Shown here piece after piece: positions 1 through 8,139 of a stretch of 64,000 nucleotides of DNA. The notes beneath the pieces are model-generated. The model was given only the letters and a program-made list of their open reading frames with translations, had not been told where the DNA came from and did not search any database. Origin of the DNA: Zygotorulaspora mrakii (lineage: Eukaryota > Ascomycota > Saccharomycetes > Saccharomycetales > Saccharomycetaceae). The DNA is taken from the NCBI RefSeq assembly GCF_013402915.1, contig NC_050725.1, positions 868,001 to 932,000 on the forward strand, read 5' to 3'. A program made the position numbers and the translations under genes. Positions within the stretch are counted from its first letter, which is position 1. Every line of letters starts with the position of its first letter.

Positions 1-381
1 GCCACATCAGAAAAAAATAAAGACGAAGAGGATAAAGAAATTGAATCCGGCCCCAAGAAGTATGAGTCCCTTCCATATATCCCAAGTGGGTACATTCCTC
101 CAAATGATGCAGATATTGAGAAACTAAAGACATTCCACTTGCCATCTGAGGTCTCAGGAGTAAATGATGAAGAAGACAGTGACTCGAGTCGATACGGTGA
201 GCTTTTGGAGCTTGAAAATTTTTCTGATAGCGATGAGGCTGTAACTGAGAATACCGCCAATTTCAAAGGAAATCGATACAAGTCGGCGGAGTTCGCTGTG
301 CCAGGTCTTGTTGAACTTGAGCCTTGTTTCAAAGGCGAGGGATTAAGTTCCAAAGAATTGAATGATCTTTTGAATGATTAG
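1..381 (+). CDS. PDS1: Securin Pds1, C-terminal part (5' end outside window)
   Basis: The frame is open from base 1 to a TAG at 379-381, giving the last 126 residues of a longer protein. The stretch S-L-P-Y-I-P-S-G-Y followed by D-I-E-K-L-K-T-F matches the separase-binding C-terminal segment of yeast Pds1. After it come acidic clusters and a short end of the type G-L-x-x-x-E-L-x-D-L. Securin inhibits the separase Esp1 until anaphase, when the APC/C destroys it. The N-terminal destruction box lies outside the window and cannot be checked. Position supports the call: PDS1 neighbours ALT2 in S. cerevisiae. It converges on XDJ1 with 132 bp between the stop codons. Confidence 0.85.
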   Translation, partial: ATSEKNKDEEDKEIESGPKKYESLPYIPSGYIPPNDADIEKLKTFHLPSEVSGVNDEEDSDSSRYGELLELENFSDSDEAVTENTANFKGNRYKSAEFAVPGLVELEPCFKGEGLSSKELNDLLND

Positions 382-513
382 AATAATTACCTAAAGGCAT
401 TACCCATTATTTTTTTGGTTTTTGTTTTCTATTTGCATGAAGTTTCCACTATTTACAGGAATTATAAATTTAAATACATTAGTATGTACAGGTTAAAGCG
501 CATTTGCAGGACT

Positions 514-1830
514 CTATTGTTGAGAGCATTGTGAAGATGTAAAATCTTCTGATCTCCGCTCATCCGCCTTTGGCTTGACGTTCTTTGTAATAGTGTCTGG
601 CAGCTCCCTAATAATATGGATATCTGTTACGCATTCGGTATTATAGGGGTCTTCACTATAACCATTCTGCATCGATGATCCTGGTAAAATATTTTTGACC
701 TGTAACAAGTCACCCTTTTCACTGAACCAATTATCTGGGGGAAATTCGATATGAATTATGACATAGATATCACCAAATTTGGTGGCATTTTCATTCGATG
801 GCCAGCCTTCATTTTTTATCTTGATGAACTCACCAGGTCTGATAACTTTACCCGGTGGTATCTTCAGTTTCAGAACTCTGCCATCGAGCGTTCTCGTTAA
901 AATTTTATTGAAGCCGGTGATCGCCTCTGCGAGAGAGATCGTCAAATGGGTAATCATGTCAAAACCACATCGCTGAAGATCAACCCCTTCCGGACATTCA
1001 GTTCCTTCTTTCACGACGAATACCAGATCACCAGCCTCTGACTTCCCCAGGGCTTCATCTGCTTCATTGGGTAGAACGATACGGTCGCCATTTTTGGAGC
1101 CACGGGGTATGGAAACAGACAGTACTTTGGATTCTGTGACCAAGCCAACTCCTTGACACTTTTTGCATTTGCTCTTCTCCGTATTTGGCCTTGCAGGGTA
1201 TTTGCCCAGGCCCGAACAGTGGATACATTTGATATTCTCTGACGTCGCGAACCCCGGTGCAATGCTCCTTATTCTCTGCTTGTACCCTCTTCCACCACAT
1301 TTCTTACAGGTCACTATTGGTGGCGCAACGAGGTGGCCATTCCTTCTGCGCCAGCCTGATCCCTCGCACCGGTCACACACTATTTTCCTGCTCGACCTGA
1401 ATTTGAAGCTTTTACCGTTGTAACTGTCGGCCATCGACACCTCCAGCGGCACCTCCACGTCTGGAGAAGAGAGGGCCTGCGCTCCCGCTGCTCCCGCAGC
1501 TCCCGCGTCCCCAGGCATCTCCGAGTCCATGTTGAAGTTATGGAAGAAATTCATAAACGCGTCGTCATTGAACTGGTCGTGGAACCCAGAACCGAAACCC
1601 GCGCTGGACTGCTCGTCGCCATACGTATCGTAATGAGCTCTCCGCTCTTCGTCTCCCAGCACCTCGTACGCCGCGCTGATCTCTTTGAATTTCAGCTCAC
1701 TCTCCTCTCGCACACCCTCATCCGACACCTTGTCGGGGTGCCACCGCAATGCCAATTTCCGGTACGCTCTCTTGATCTCAATCTGCGTGGCATCTGCGCT
1801 GATTTCCAGCACCTCGTAAAGACTGGTCAT
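514..1830 (-). CDS. XDJ1: DnaJ/Hsp40 co-chaperone, Xdj1-like, with CaaX end
   Basis: A 438-residue type I J-protein. The J domain covers residues 1-70, with the HPD motif at 31-33 that stimulates Hsp70 ATPase. A short Gly/Phe/Ala-rich linker (about 75-120) follows. Four CxxCxGxG zinc repeats start near residues 152, 175, 202 and 222, and the substrate-binding beta domains come after. The last four residues are C-S-Q-Q, a plausible farnesylation CaaX box like that of Ydj1. In S. cerevisiae Xdj1 works at the mitochondrial surface with the TOM complex. It is divergent from ALT across an 877-bp region, as XDJ1 and ALT1 are in S. cerevisiae, which separates it from YDJ1. Start ATG at 1830. Confidence 0.88.
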   Translation of the reverse strand: MTSLYEVLEISADATQIEIKRAYRKLALRWHPDKVSDEGVREESELKFKEISAAYEVLGDEERRAHYDTYGDEQSSAGFGSGFHDQFNDDAFMNFFHNFNMDSEMPGDAGAAGAAGAQALSSPDVEVPLEVSMADSYNGKSFKFRSSRKIVCDRCEGSGWRRRNGHLVAPPIVTCKKCGGRGYKQRIRSIAPGFATSENIKCIHCSGLGKYPARPNTEKSKCKKCQGVGLVTESKVLSVSIPRGSKNGDRIVLPNEADEALGKSEAGDLVFVVKEGTECPEGVDLQRCGFDMITHLTISLAEAITGFNKILTRTLDGRVLKLKIPPGKVIRPGEFIKIKNEGWPSNENATKFGDIYVIIHIEFPPDNWFSEKGDLLQVKNILPGSSMQNGYSEDPYNTECVTDIHIIRELPDTITKNVKPKADERRSEDFTSSQCSQQ

Positions 1831-1970
1831 CCGTCACAACTGCGTTCGTTTCACCGTCTTTCAACAACACAATCCCATATCCACCACAAACCAATGTACC
1901 GGCCTGCCAGCCATCAGCAGCGGCGACTTCCTACATCTTTCTAATCCTCATGAGCCCCAGTCCTGGTCCC

Positions 1971-2009
1971 ATCGCCATTCCTCACCCATCGCCATTCCTC
2001 ACCCATCGC
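1971..2009. repeat. 17-bp tandem repeat, about 2.3 copies
   Basis: The unit ATCGCCATTCCTCACCC occurs at 1971-1987 and again without change at 1988-2004. A third copy starts (ATCGC) and then diverges. It lies 140-180 bp upstream of XDJ1, in non-coding DNA. Confidence 0.85.
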
Positions 2010-2075
2010 TCGCCACGCTTTCCGCCCGTAGTGAATGCGACACACGAAATCCATTTCGAACGGCGGGTAACCATG

Positions 2076-2188
2076 CCGGACACAACCCTGTATGCCGGAC
2101 GCTTGTGCTTCCCCTGATACCGGACACACACCGGACAGGCTCCTTCCACAATCCGGACAGACCCGCTAAACCGGACAGCTGTCGGACT
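2076..2188. promoter_or_regulatory. Cluster of CCGGAC motifs
   Basis: Six copies of CCGGAC plus one TCGGAC, all in the same orientation, begin at 2076, 2095, 2120, 2131, 2153, 2171 and 2182. Five copies read CCGGACA. Spacings of 11-25 bp include 11 and 22, close to one and two helical turns. CGG half-sites are typical of Zn2Cys6 factors, so an array for such a factor is a reasonable guess. The regulator is unknown. Confidence 0.55.
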
Positions 2189-2707
2189 TCAACCCCCGAA
2201 GCGCATCTATTTGTGCGACCGTACAGCGAGAAAATGCATGAAAGCGGCAATTCGAAGCAGAGGCCCCATCGAAGATAATAGTAGCCGCTAATCAGTTCCA
2301 CGCAGCAGCAGCCGCTGTCCCCTTTCCGTTATCAAAGGGCAACATCTGGGAAGTTGTGAAACTTTTCATCTTCAAGGAAGGCATCCAGGGTTGCTAAACC
2401 TCAAGTATATAAGAGGATGGTGATTATCTGGTATATTTGTGTGTCGGCGTCGTTTAACGGGACGTAGGGCCAGAAGCACGAAAGCAGAGTCAAGCTGAGC
2501 GGTTTATTTTTTTCACGAGGCTTTTTCCATCAGCGTGACCAAAGTTGTCATTTGTTGGACGTCATCAACCAAAGTCAGCCGGTGAGTTGTGTCAGTCGCA
2601 CCTGGTCAGTCACACAGCAGGCAGTCAGAGGCAGAGCAGCAGCACGGGCGTGTATAAAAGAGATAGGCAAGAAGAACGGTAGTCGAATCAACTGAAATCA
2701 AAACAGC

Positions 2708-4387
2708 ATGCTTGTGTCATCGAGGTCATTTGCAGTCAAAAGTCGAGTCAATCTCAGACTAGTGTTATCCGGGACGTGTTCGGTCGTCATGCCACCTACA
2801 ATGAGTTCCCAAGTGGTGGGCGGTGCTCCTGTGTTCAAGAGGTGCAAGTCGCACGCCAAGGCTGCGAGCCGCGGCGAGTATCGCGGTCGCGATCACGGCC
2901 AGGGTCACAGCCATAAGAGCTTTTATCCTGCAGAGAAACTCACAATTGCGGATCTCAACGAAAACGTGCTCAACGCAAAATACGCTGTCAGGGGGTCCAT
3001 TCCGATGAGAGCGGAGGAACTGCAAGGTCAATTGCACAAGAACCCCGGCTCGCTGCCCTTTTCGAAGATCGTGAACGCCAACATTGGTAATCCGCAGCAG
3101 CTGAAGCAGAAACCGCTAAGTTTCTACAGACAGGTTTTGTCGATACTGCAGTATCCGGAGATCCTGGAGCAGGGTGAGGAGAAGCTGATCTCGGCTGGCG
3201 TGTTCAAAAGAGACACTATCGAACGTGCCAAGAGAATTCTGAACGACGTTGGTGGGTCTGTGGGTGCATATTCATCCTCTCAAGGTGTTTTAGGTATTCG
3301 GAAAACGGTTGCGAGTTTTATTACCAAGCGGGATGGCGGTGAGTTGGCGTATCCTGAGGACATTTTCCTGACGGCAGGTGCATCTGCTGCTGTGATGTAT
3401 CTGTTGTCAATTTTTTGCAGAGGTTCTCAAACGGGTGTCTTGATTCCGATTCCACAGTATCCGCTGTATACCGCATCTTTGGCGCTCAATAACTCCCATG
3501 CATTGCCTTATTATTTGGATGAAGCATCAGGTTGGTCAACAAATACAAAAGAAATTGAACAAGTGGTGAATGATTCTATAGACAAGGGAATAAAACCAAC
3601 GGTGCTAGTTGTGATTAATCCAGGTAATCCTACGGGTGCCGTCCTTACTGAGGATGCAATTGCTGATATTTTTGTAGTTGCTGCAAAATACGGTATTGTC
3701 GTTATCGCTGATGAGGTATATCAAGAGAATGTTTTCTCTGGTCCAAAATTCGTTTCAATGAAAAAAGTGCTGAGAAAATTACAAAGGGAAAAACCAGGTT
3801 ATTTCGACAACGTTCAATTAGCTTCATTGCATTCCACTTCGAAAGGTGTCTCTGGTGAATGTGGTCAAAGAGGTGGCTATATGGAATTGACAGGTTTCGG
3901 TCAAGAGGTTAGACAAGTAGTCTTGAAGTTAGCTTCCATTTCTTTATGTCCGGTAGTTACCGGCCAAGCACTGGTTGATTTGATGGTATCACCACCACAA
4001 CCTGGCGATGATTCCTACGAGCAAGATCGATTTGAGCGTGATACGGTTCATGATGAGCTAAACCGTAGGGCTGCTTTACTTCACAAGACTTTCAACTCTT
4101 TGGAAGGTATTGAATGCCAAAAACCACAGGGTGCAATGTATCTCTTTCCAAGGTTACTACTACCGTATAAAGCAGTGCAAGCAGCTCAGCATGCCGAACT
4201 AGGACCAGATGAATTTTATTGTAAATCTTTATTAGAAGCAACTGGTATTTGTACTGTTCCTGGTTCGGGTTTTGGTCAAGAACCAGGTACTTATCATTTA
4301 AGAACCACTTTCCTAGCTCCCGGTACAGAATGGATAAAGCAATGGGAAGATTTTCATAGGGAATTTTTCGACAAATATCGCGATTAA
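2708..4387 (+). CDS. ALT1: Alanine transaminase (pre-WGD ALT1/ALT2)
   Basis: A 559-residue PLP-dependent class I/II aminotransferase that interconverts alanine plus 2-oxoglutarate and pyruvate plus glutamate. N304 opens the NPGNPTG motif. The PLP lysine is K379 in S-T-S-K-G, followed by the alanine-aminotransferase signature G-E-C-G-Q-R-G-G. Residues 1-40 lack acidic residues and are rich in Arg, Lys, Ser and Val, as in a mitochondrial targeting peptide. In-frame Met28 and Met32 could start a cytosolic form. S. cerevisiae has separate mitochondrial Alt1 and cytosolic Alt2; here one gene may serve both. Convergent with FOB1, as ALT2 is in S. cerevisiae. Confidence 0.93.
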   Translation: MLVSSRSFAVKSRVNLRLVLSGTCSVVMPPTMSSQVVGGAPVFKRCKSHAKAASRGEYRGRDHGQGHSHKSFYPAEKLTIADLNENVLNAKYAVRGSIPMRAEELQGQLHKNPGSLPFSKIVNANIGNPQQLKQKPLSFYRQVLSILQYPEILEQGEEKLISAGVFKRDTIERAKRILNDVGGSVGAYSSSQGVLGIRKTVASFITKRDGGELAYPEDIFLTAGASAAVMYLLSIFCRGSQTGVLIPIPQYPLYTASLALNNSHALPYYLDEASGWSTNTKEIEQVVNDSIDKGIKPTVLVVINPGNPTGAVLTEDAIADIFVVAAKYGIVVIADEVYQENVFSGPKFVSMKKVLRKLQREKPGYFDNVQLASLHSTSKGVSGECGQRGGYMELTGFGQEVRQVVLKLASISLCPVVTGQALVDLMVSPPQPGDDSYEQDRFERDTVHDELNRRAALLHKTFNSLEGIECQKPQGAMYLFPRLLLPYKAVQAAQHAELGPDEFYCKSLLEATGICTVPGSGFGQEPGTYHLRTTFLAPGTEWIKQWEDFHREFFDKYRD

Positions 4388-4528
4388 TTGGAGAAACGAA
4401 AAGGTGTAATACTATCATAAAAATAAAACTACAATCTAAAACACATTCACAACGACAGGTATATACATATATATGTATCTAAATATATATTGAGAATACT
4501 GCATGCATACTTTAGAAGCAATATTTCT

Positions 4529-5950
4529 TTATAGTACGGTTGAAATCTCTTTTTGGTGTTCACGGTGTACCTGACGTCTTTTCTTTGATGGTGATACCAT
4601 ACCATCATAATAAGAAGACGAAGGTTTTGAGATTTCTTCACTCAACTCGTAACTGTCCGAATGTGTAGGTACAATTTCTCCTGACAAACGTTTATTAACT
4701 GTTATGTTTTTTTCCATGACTTCCCGTTCTTCATCTTGTAGTTTGATTGCTTTGTCATCCTCAAGGTGAATCAGTCCATGCACGATTTCTACAACGTTAT
4801 TTGATGATGAATTTTCTAGTAATTCGTCCCGTTTAGCTTCAAAGTTCTCGCCCAATCCCGTCAAATTGTTCCATAACTGATTGTTGGGAATGCCGAACGA
4901 TTTTGAGTTGTAAGTCCTGTTGTAAAGGTAGGAACCGTGCCAAATGCACATATTCCAATCTTTAATACATGATGATTTATTTTTTAGCAGCAAAGACTTG
5001 ATAGACTCGATACCGTTCAATTGAAACTGTGCAGAGTTGTTATTACCAAGTCCAATCTTCAAATGATACGTCTTGCATATATTTTCACAAATATCAAACA
5101 GATCTTGTCTACCAAAAGTACTCGACTCCATAAATATTGGTAAATGAGGCAAATTTAACAGAAAATTCGCAATCGTAGATATCAAATTTTTTAATTTTAT
5201 ATTTTTCAATGGTAATAACCAGACGTACCTTGATTGATAGTCTCGCCAATAAAGTATATGAGAGTACTTCCTACCAATTAACTCATTTTCAAAAGGTCTT
5301 AATATCTCTAGATGTAACCTTTCCAAAGGCATTAAACTCTTATGGATATTCTCCGTAGGTTTTCTTCTTTCTTGCTTTAGAGGAGAGCTCATCGGTGTGA
5401 GCTCGCTCCCACTAATAATTTTGGAGCAGCATCGTACTGCTTTTAAAACAAAATCTCTGGTGATATTAGCATACGTCTCGTTCAAATGTTTATACAAAGG
5501 CTTGTAAGTCATTCTGTTATTAATCAAATGTGCACATATGACCACATCAAAGATGCGTGACGGCTCGCAAATTATCTTGTCCTCACGACGTTTATCTCTC
5601 ATGACACCCTCATCATCTATAATATATCTCTGCTTAAGGGAGCTGCATTTGGCTTCCATATTTCCTTTTGCGCCACCCTCGGTATGAGCTGCTAAGGATT
5701 CCGCATTCAGGGTGTTGTCCCTGATCAATTCATACACTTGTTGTGTCAATTGGCTTTTTTGCAGCTCTTGCAAATCTTCTTTTGCCTTCTCGAGTTCATC
5801 GGCAGGTTCTGGAGACGTGTACTTTCTAAATGACTCACCCACAATGGGCGCTATGAATGTAGTTCTTTTCTTGTCACTGTGCAAATCAGTATCAGCTCTT
5901 TTATCTGGCTCTTGGACTTCACCCGGGTTACTTAATGCTTTATTTGACAT
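4529..5950 (-). CDS. FOB1: Replication fork barrier protein Fob1 (domesticated integrase)
   Basis: A 473-residue protein. The frame opens at a GTG at 5965 but the first ATG is at 5950. Residues about 138-180 look like a decayed integrase HHCC zinc region (H141, H155, C174, C175; the usual C-x2-C is replaced by adjacent cysteines). Residues about 205-330 resemble a Ty3/gypsy integrase core, beginning P-L-E-R-L-H-L-E and containing R-Y-V-W-L-L-P-L-K. The expected catalytic aspartates appear as E215 and E275, so strand-transfer activity is probably gone. Fob1 binds the rDNA fork barrier, blocks forks and promotes rDNA recombination. Its place next to ALT, convergent, matches FOB1/ALT2. It is shorter than the 566-residue S. 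cerevisiae protein. Confidence 0.82.
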   Translation of the reverse strand: MSNKALSNPGEVQEPDKRADTDLHSDKKRTTFIAPIVGESFRKYTSPEPADELEKAKEDLQELQKSQLTQQVYELIRDNTLNAESLAAHTEGGAKGNMEAKCSSLKQRYIIDDEGVMRDKRREDKIICEPSRIFDVVICAHLINNRMTYKPLYKHLNETYANITRDFVLKAVRCCSKIISGSELTPMSSPLKQERRKPTENIHKSLMPLERLHLEILRPFENELIGRKYSHILYWRDYQSRYVWLLPLKNIKLKNLISTIANFLLNLPHLPIFMESSTFGRQDLFDICENICKTYHLKIGLGNNNSAQFQLNGIESIKSLLLKNKSSCIKDWNMCIWHGSYLYNRTYNSKSFGIPNNQLWNNLTGLGENFEAKRDELLENSSSNNVVEIVHGLIHLEDDKAIKLQDEEREVMEKNITVNKRLSGEIVPTHSDSYELSEEISKPSSSYYDGMVSPSKKRRQVHREHQKEISTVL

Positions 5951-6202
5951 AGCCAGTGTAGCCACAAGGTTCGCTTGAGTTGAAGTATTATCTGAGCTGT
6001 CAATTTTATACCATTGTTATTATTGCTGATAATACACCAGCATCGAGCGATGGCTCCATCTTTCTTTCGCGTCGAAAATTCGTGTTATGTCAGTAAACAT
6101 TTAGATATTTAACTAGGTAAACAAGCATCTGAAAGAGAAAAAAACCAGTAATGACGTTACTAGTTTAAATATAGGTACATTTATTTAAACTGAGTCAAGC
6201 TC

Positions 6203-7948
6203 CTACTGTTCCTTTTTTTCGCCATCTACTGAGAGTAAATCTGGTTTGTTTGAGGTAGAGAGAGCCCCAAGTATCCATGTAGGTAACCAGCCTATGCATA
6301 TTACGAACCACGTCCAACAACTTAGGTCAGACCATGCGGATGCTAGTTCATATAATATTTGTATTCCTTCCAGATCTGGCTCGAAAAGAGCTGTAATAAT
6401 CAACATCGAGATGAATGGATTCGATATAATTAATAGTAGTGTATTCTTAATCCTTAATGTTTTATATTGTTGACCATTTTGAGACACCCGGATGAGTGTT
6501 AAGGGATATGCCAAAAGTCCCATTCCAAACGCTAGTGCAAAATTAACCGTCAGTAAGCATGTCAATACAAGACCAAACACGATGAACGCGATGGATTTTA
6601 ACCTGAACGATAAAGTTCTCGAAATTCTATAACCAACACAAGGCATAAATGGACTGAGTGATGTTAATAAGCTAGCTGCAATTAGTAAATTTGCTGCAGG
6701 AAAGTGCAAAAACAATTGAGCAATGGCGAATGACACAGCAACGGTTATGGCCCACGCTACAAACGCCTTTGAGTTGTAAATCGTGGAAAAGGGGAGGGAT
6801 TTATATTCATTATTCATAAAGGAATCAATTGAAGCAACTGTAAAAGATAAGGAGATTGCAACGGCAGAGGGTAGGTAACTACTGATGGAAACGAAATATT
6901 TAGGAGCCAATAGCATGTAAAAAAAAAATGATTGGTGAAATTTTTCGAGTAAATTGTTAATTGATCTAAACATAGCTTCTGGTATACGCCCAAAAGTTGT
7001 AATATCGTGCGATCCATCTTTACCATGGGCTTTTAGAGTTACACATTGAATTCTCCAACCACTGAAAGCTTCATTTCCATGCTGTTTTCTCAATCCTGAC
7101 AAAGCAGACGACTTTACTCCCATCAAAAGCACTTTCAGCCTTGAAAAGAAACTATTTTCGTATAACTCTGGTCCCTCTAATCCATGTAGTGACACTTTCA
7201 TTCCCTCATGTTCAGCTATTGAAACCGCAATGTTAACCATATCCAGGTTTGGTAATTCTCCATTCAACCCATCGTAAAATAATTCAACATAATCAAAGTA
7301 ATCATTGGAACCTGGGTAGTCCAGCACGATGGCTGCCTCGATGGAGCCACCTGTTAAATCTAGAGAGCGATGGTATGCATCTACCCATGACCGTAATGCT
7401 GAGTTAGAATTTTCGCTGAATACCAGAATGATATTCCTGGACCATATTGGCCAGCGTGAGAAATAACGTGCTAGTGCAATACCCAAAGCAGCGCCACCAA
7501 CGTTGTCTTCACCATCTGCATTTTTCCATGGGACCGTTAGCAGTATAGCTTCCGTACCATCACCTCTTGGTGCATGCAAAAGCCCGTAGAGTGTATCCCC
7601 ATGCTGTGTATCGTGATATACTGCTGTCTTCATTCCAAACTCTTCAAGCCAAGTGGATACAAGCTCATTTCTTACAGGAATGGAAACATCCATCAGTTCT
7701 TCGAGTTCCCCACGGTAGCCTCGTAGAATATTCCATTCAGTTTCTCTAAAATACGAATAGGCCTGAGATGGCATCAATGCATTTTCTGATATATACGTGC
7801 GTCTATAGTGCCCTTCCATCGGAAGTAGTGCGAACCATCCAACACTAAAAAGCGCGCATATTATAGATATAACAGGCAAAGAAGCAACGATCTTGGGGAC
7901 CAATCCAACATCTACTATTCTTCGATGTAATTTGCCCAACAATGCCAT
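6203..7948 (-). CDS. GAA1: GPI transamidase subunit Gaa1
   Basis: A 581-residue ER membrane protein. A hydrophobic segment at about 20-42 is followed by a large lumenal domain of the M28-peptidase-like type (about 60-350), then several membrane spans filling the C-terminal 40%. Gaa1 holds the transamidase complex together and helps attach GPI anchors to proteins. The C-terminus ends K-K-E-Q, which fits a dilysine ER-retrieval signal if it faces the cytosol. It lies 252 bp downstream of FOB1 on the same strand and is divergent from CSF1 (191 bp). ATG at 7948. Slightly shorter than the 614-residue S. cerevisiae protein. Confidence 0.9.
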   Translation of the reverse strand: MALLGKLHRRIVDVGLVPKIVASLPVISIICALFSVGWFALLPMEGHYRRTYISENALMPSQAYSYFRETEWNILRGYRGELEELMDVSIPVRNELVSTWLEEFGMKTAVYHDTQHGDTLYGLLHAPRGDGTEAILLTVPWKNADGEDNVGGAALGIALARYFSRWPIWSRNIILVFSENSNSALRSWVDAYHRSLDLTGGSIEAAIVLDYPGSNDYFDYVELFYDGLNGELPNLDMVNIAVSIAEHEGMKVSLHGLEGPELYENSFFSRLKVLLMGVKSSALSGLRKQHGNEAFSGWRIQCVTLKAHGKDGSHDITTFGRIPEAMFRSINNLLEKFHQSFFFYMLLAPKYFVSISSYLPSAVAISLSFTVASIDSFMNNEYKSLPFSTIYNSKAFVAWAITVAVSFAIAQLFLHFPAANLLIAASLLTSLSPFMPCVGYRISRTLSFRLKSIAFIVFGLVLTCLLTVNFALAFGMGLLAYPLTLIRVSQNGQQYKTLRIKNTLLLIISNPFISMLIITALFEPDLEGIQILYELASAWSDLSCWTWFVICIGWLPTWILGALSTSNKPDLLSVDGEKKEQ

Positions 7949-8139
7949 AGTAAAGCTATAATCTACAGTTCAATTGTATCCCTGTCTTCAGCTGGCATCT
8001 GGTTGTATGCCAAACTCGGGATGCTTCGTTTTCAAAATAGCTAAAGAACTGATGAAATGAAAAACCCTTTTAATAATATTCACGAACCGACACTAAGAAT
8101 GCCATTACAAACAGTATAGTCTCTGATTAGTACCCGGTT

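Larger units (their letters stand above)
1831..2707. promoter_or_regulatory. Divergent XDJ1/ALT intergenic region
   Basis: An 877-bp region between two divergent starts, long for this genome. On the ALT side it holds TATA-like boxes at 2406-2413 (TATATAAG) and 2653-2660 (TATAAAAG). GATAA cores lie near 2274-2278 and, on the other strand, near 2329-2333 and 2424-2428; these could bind GATA factors of nitrogen control. It also contains the CCGGAC cluster and the 17-bp tandem repeat listed separately. Short open frames inside it look accidental. Regulation of ALT by nitrogen is an inference. Confidence 0.6.

Noticed and set aside
1540..1944. 134-codon plus-strand ORF over the XDJ1 start
   Set aside because: Antisense to the J domain of XDJ1; no similarity.
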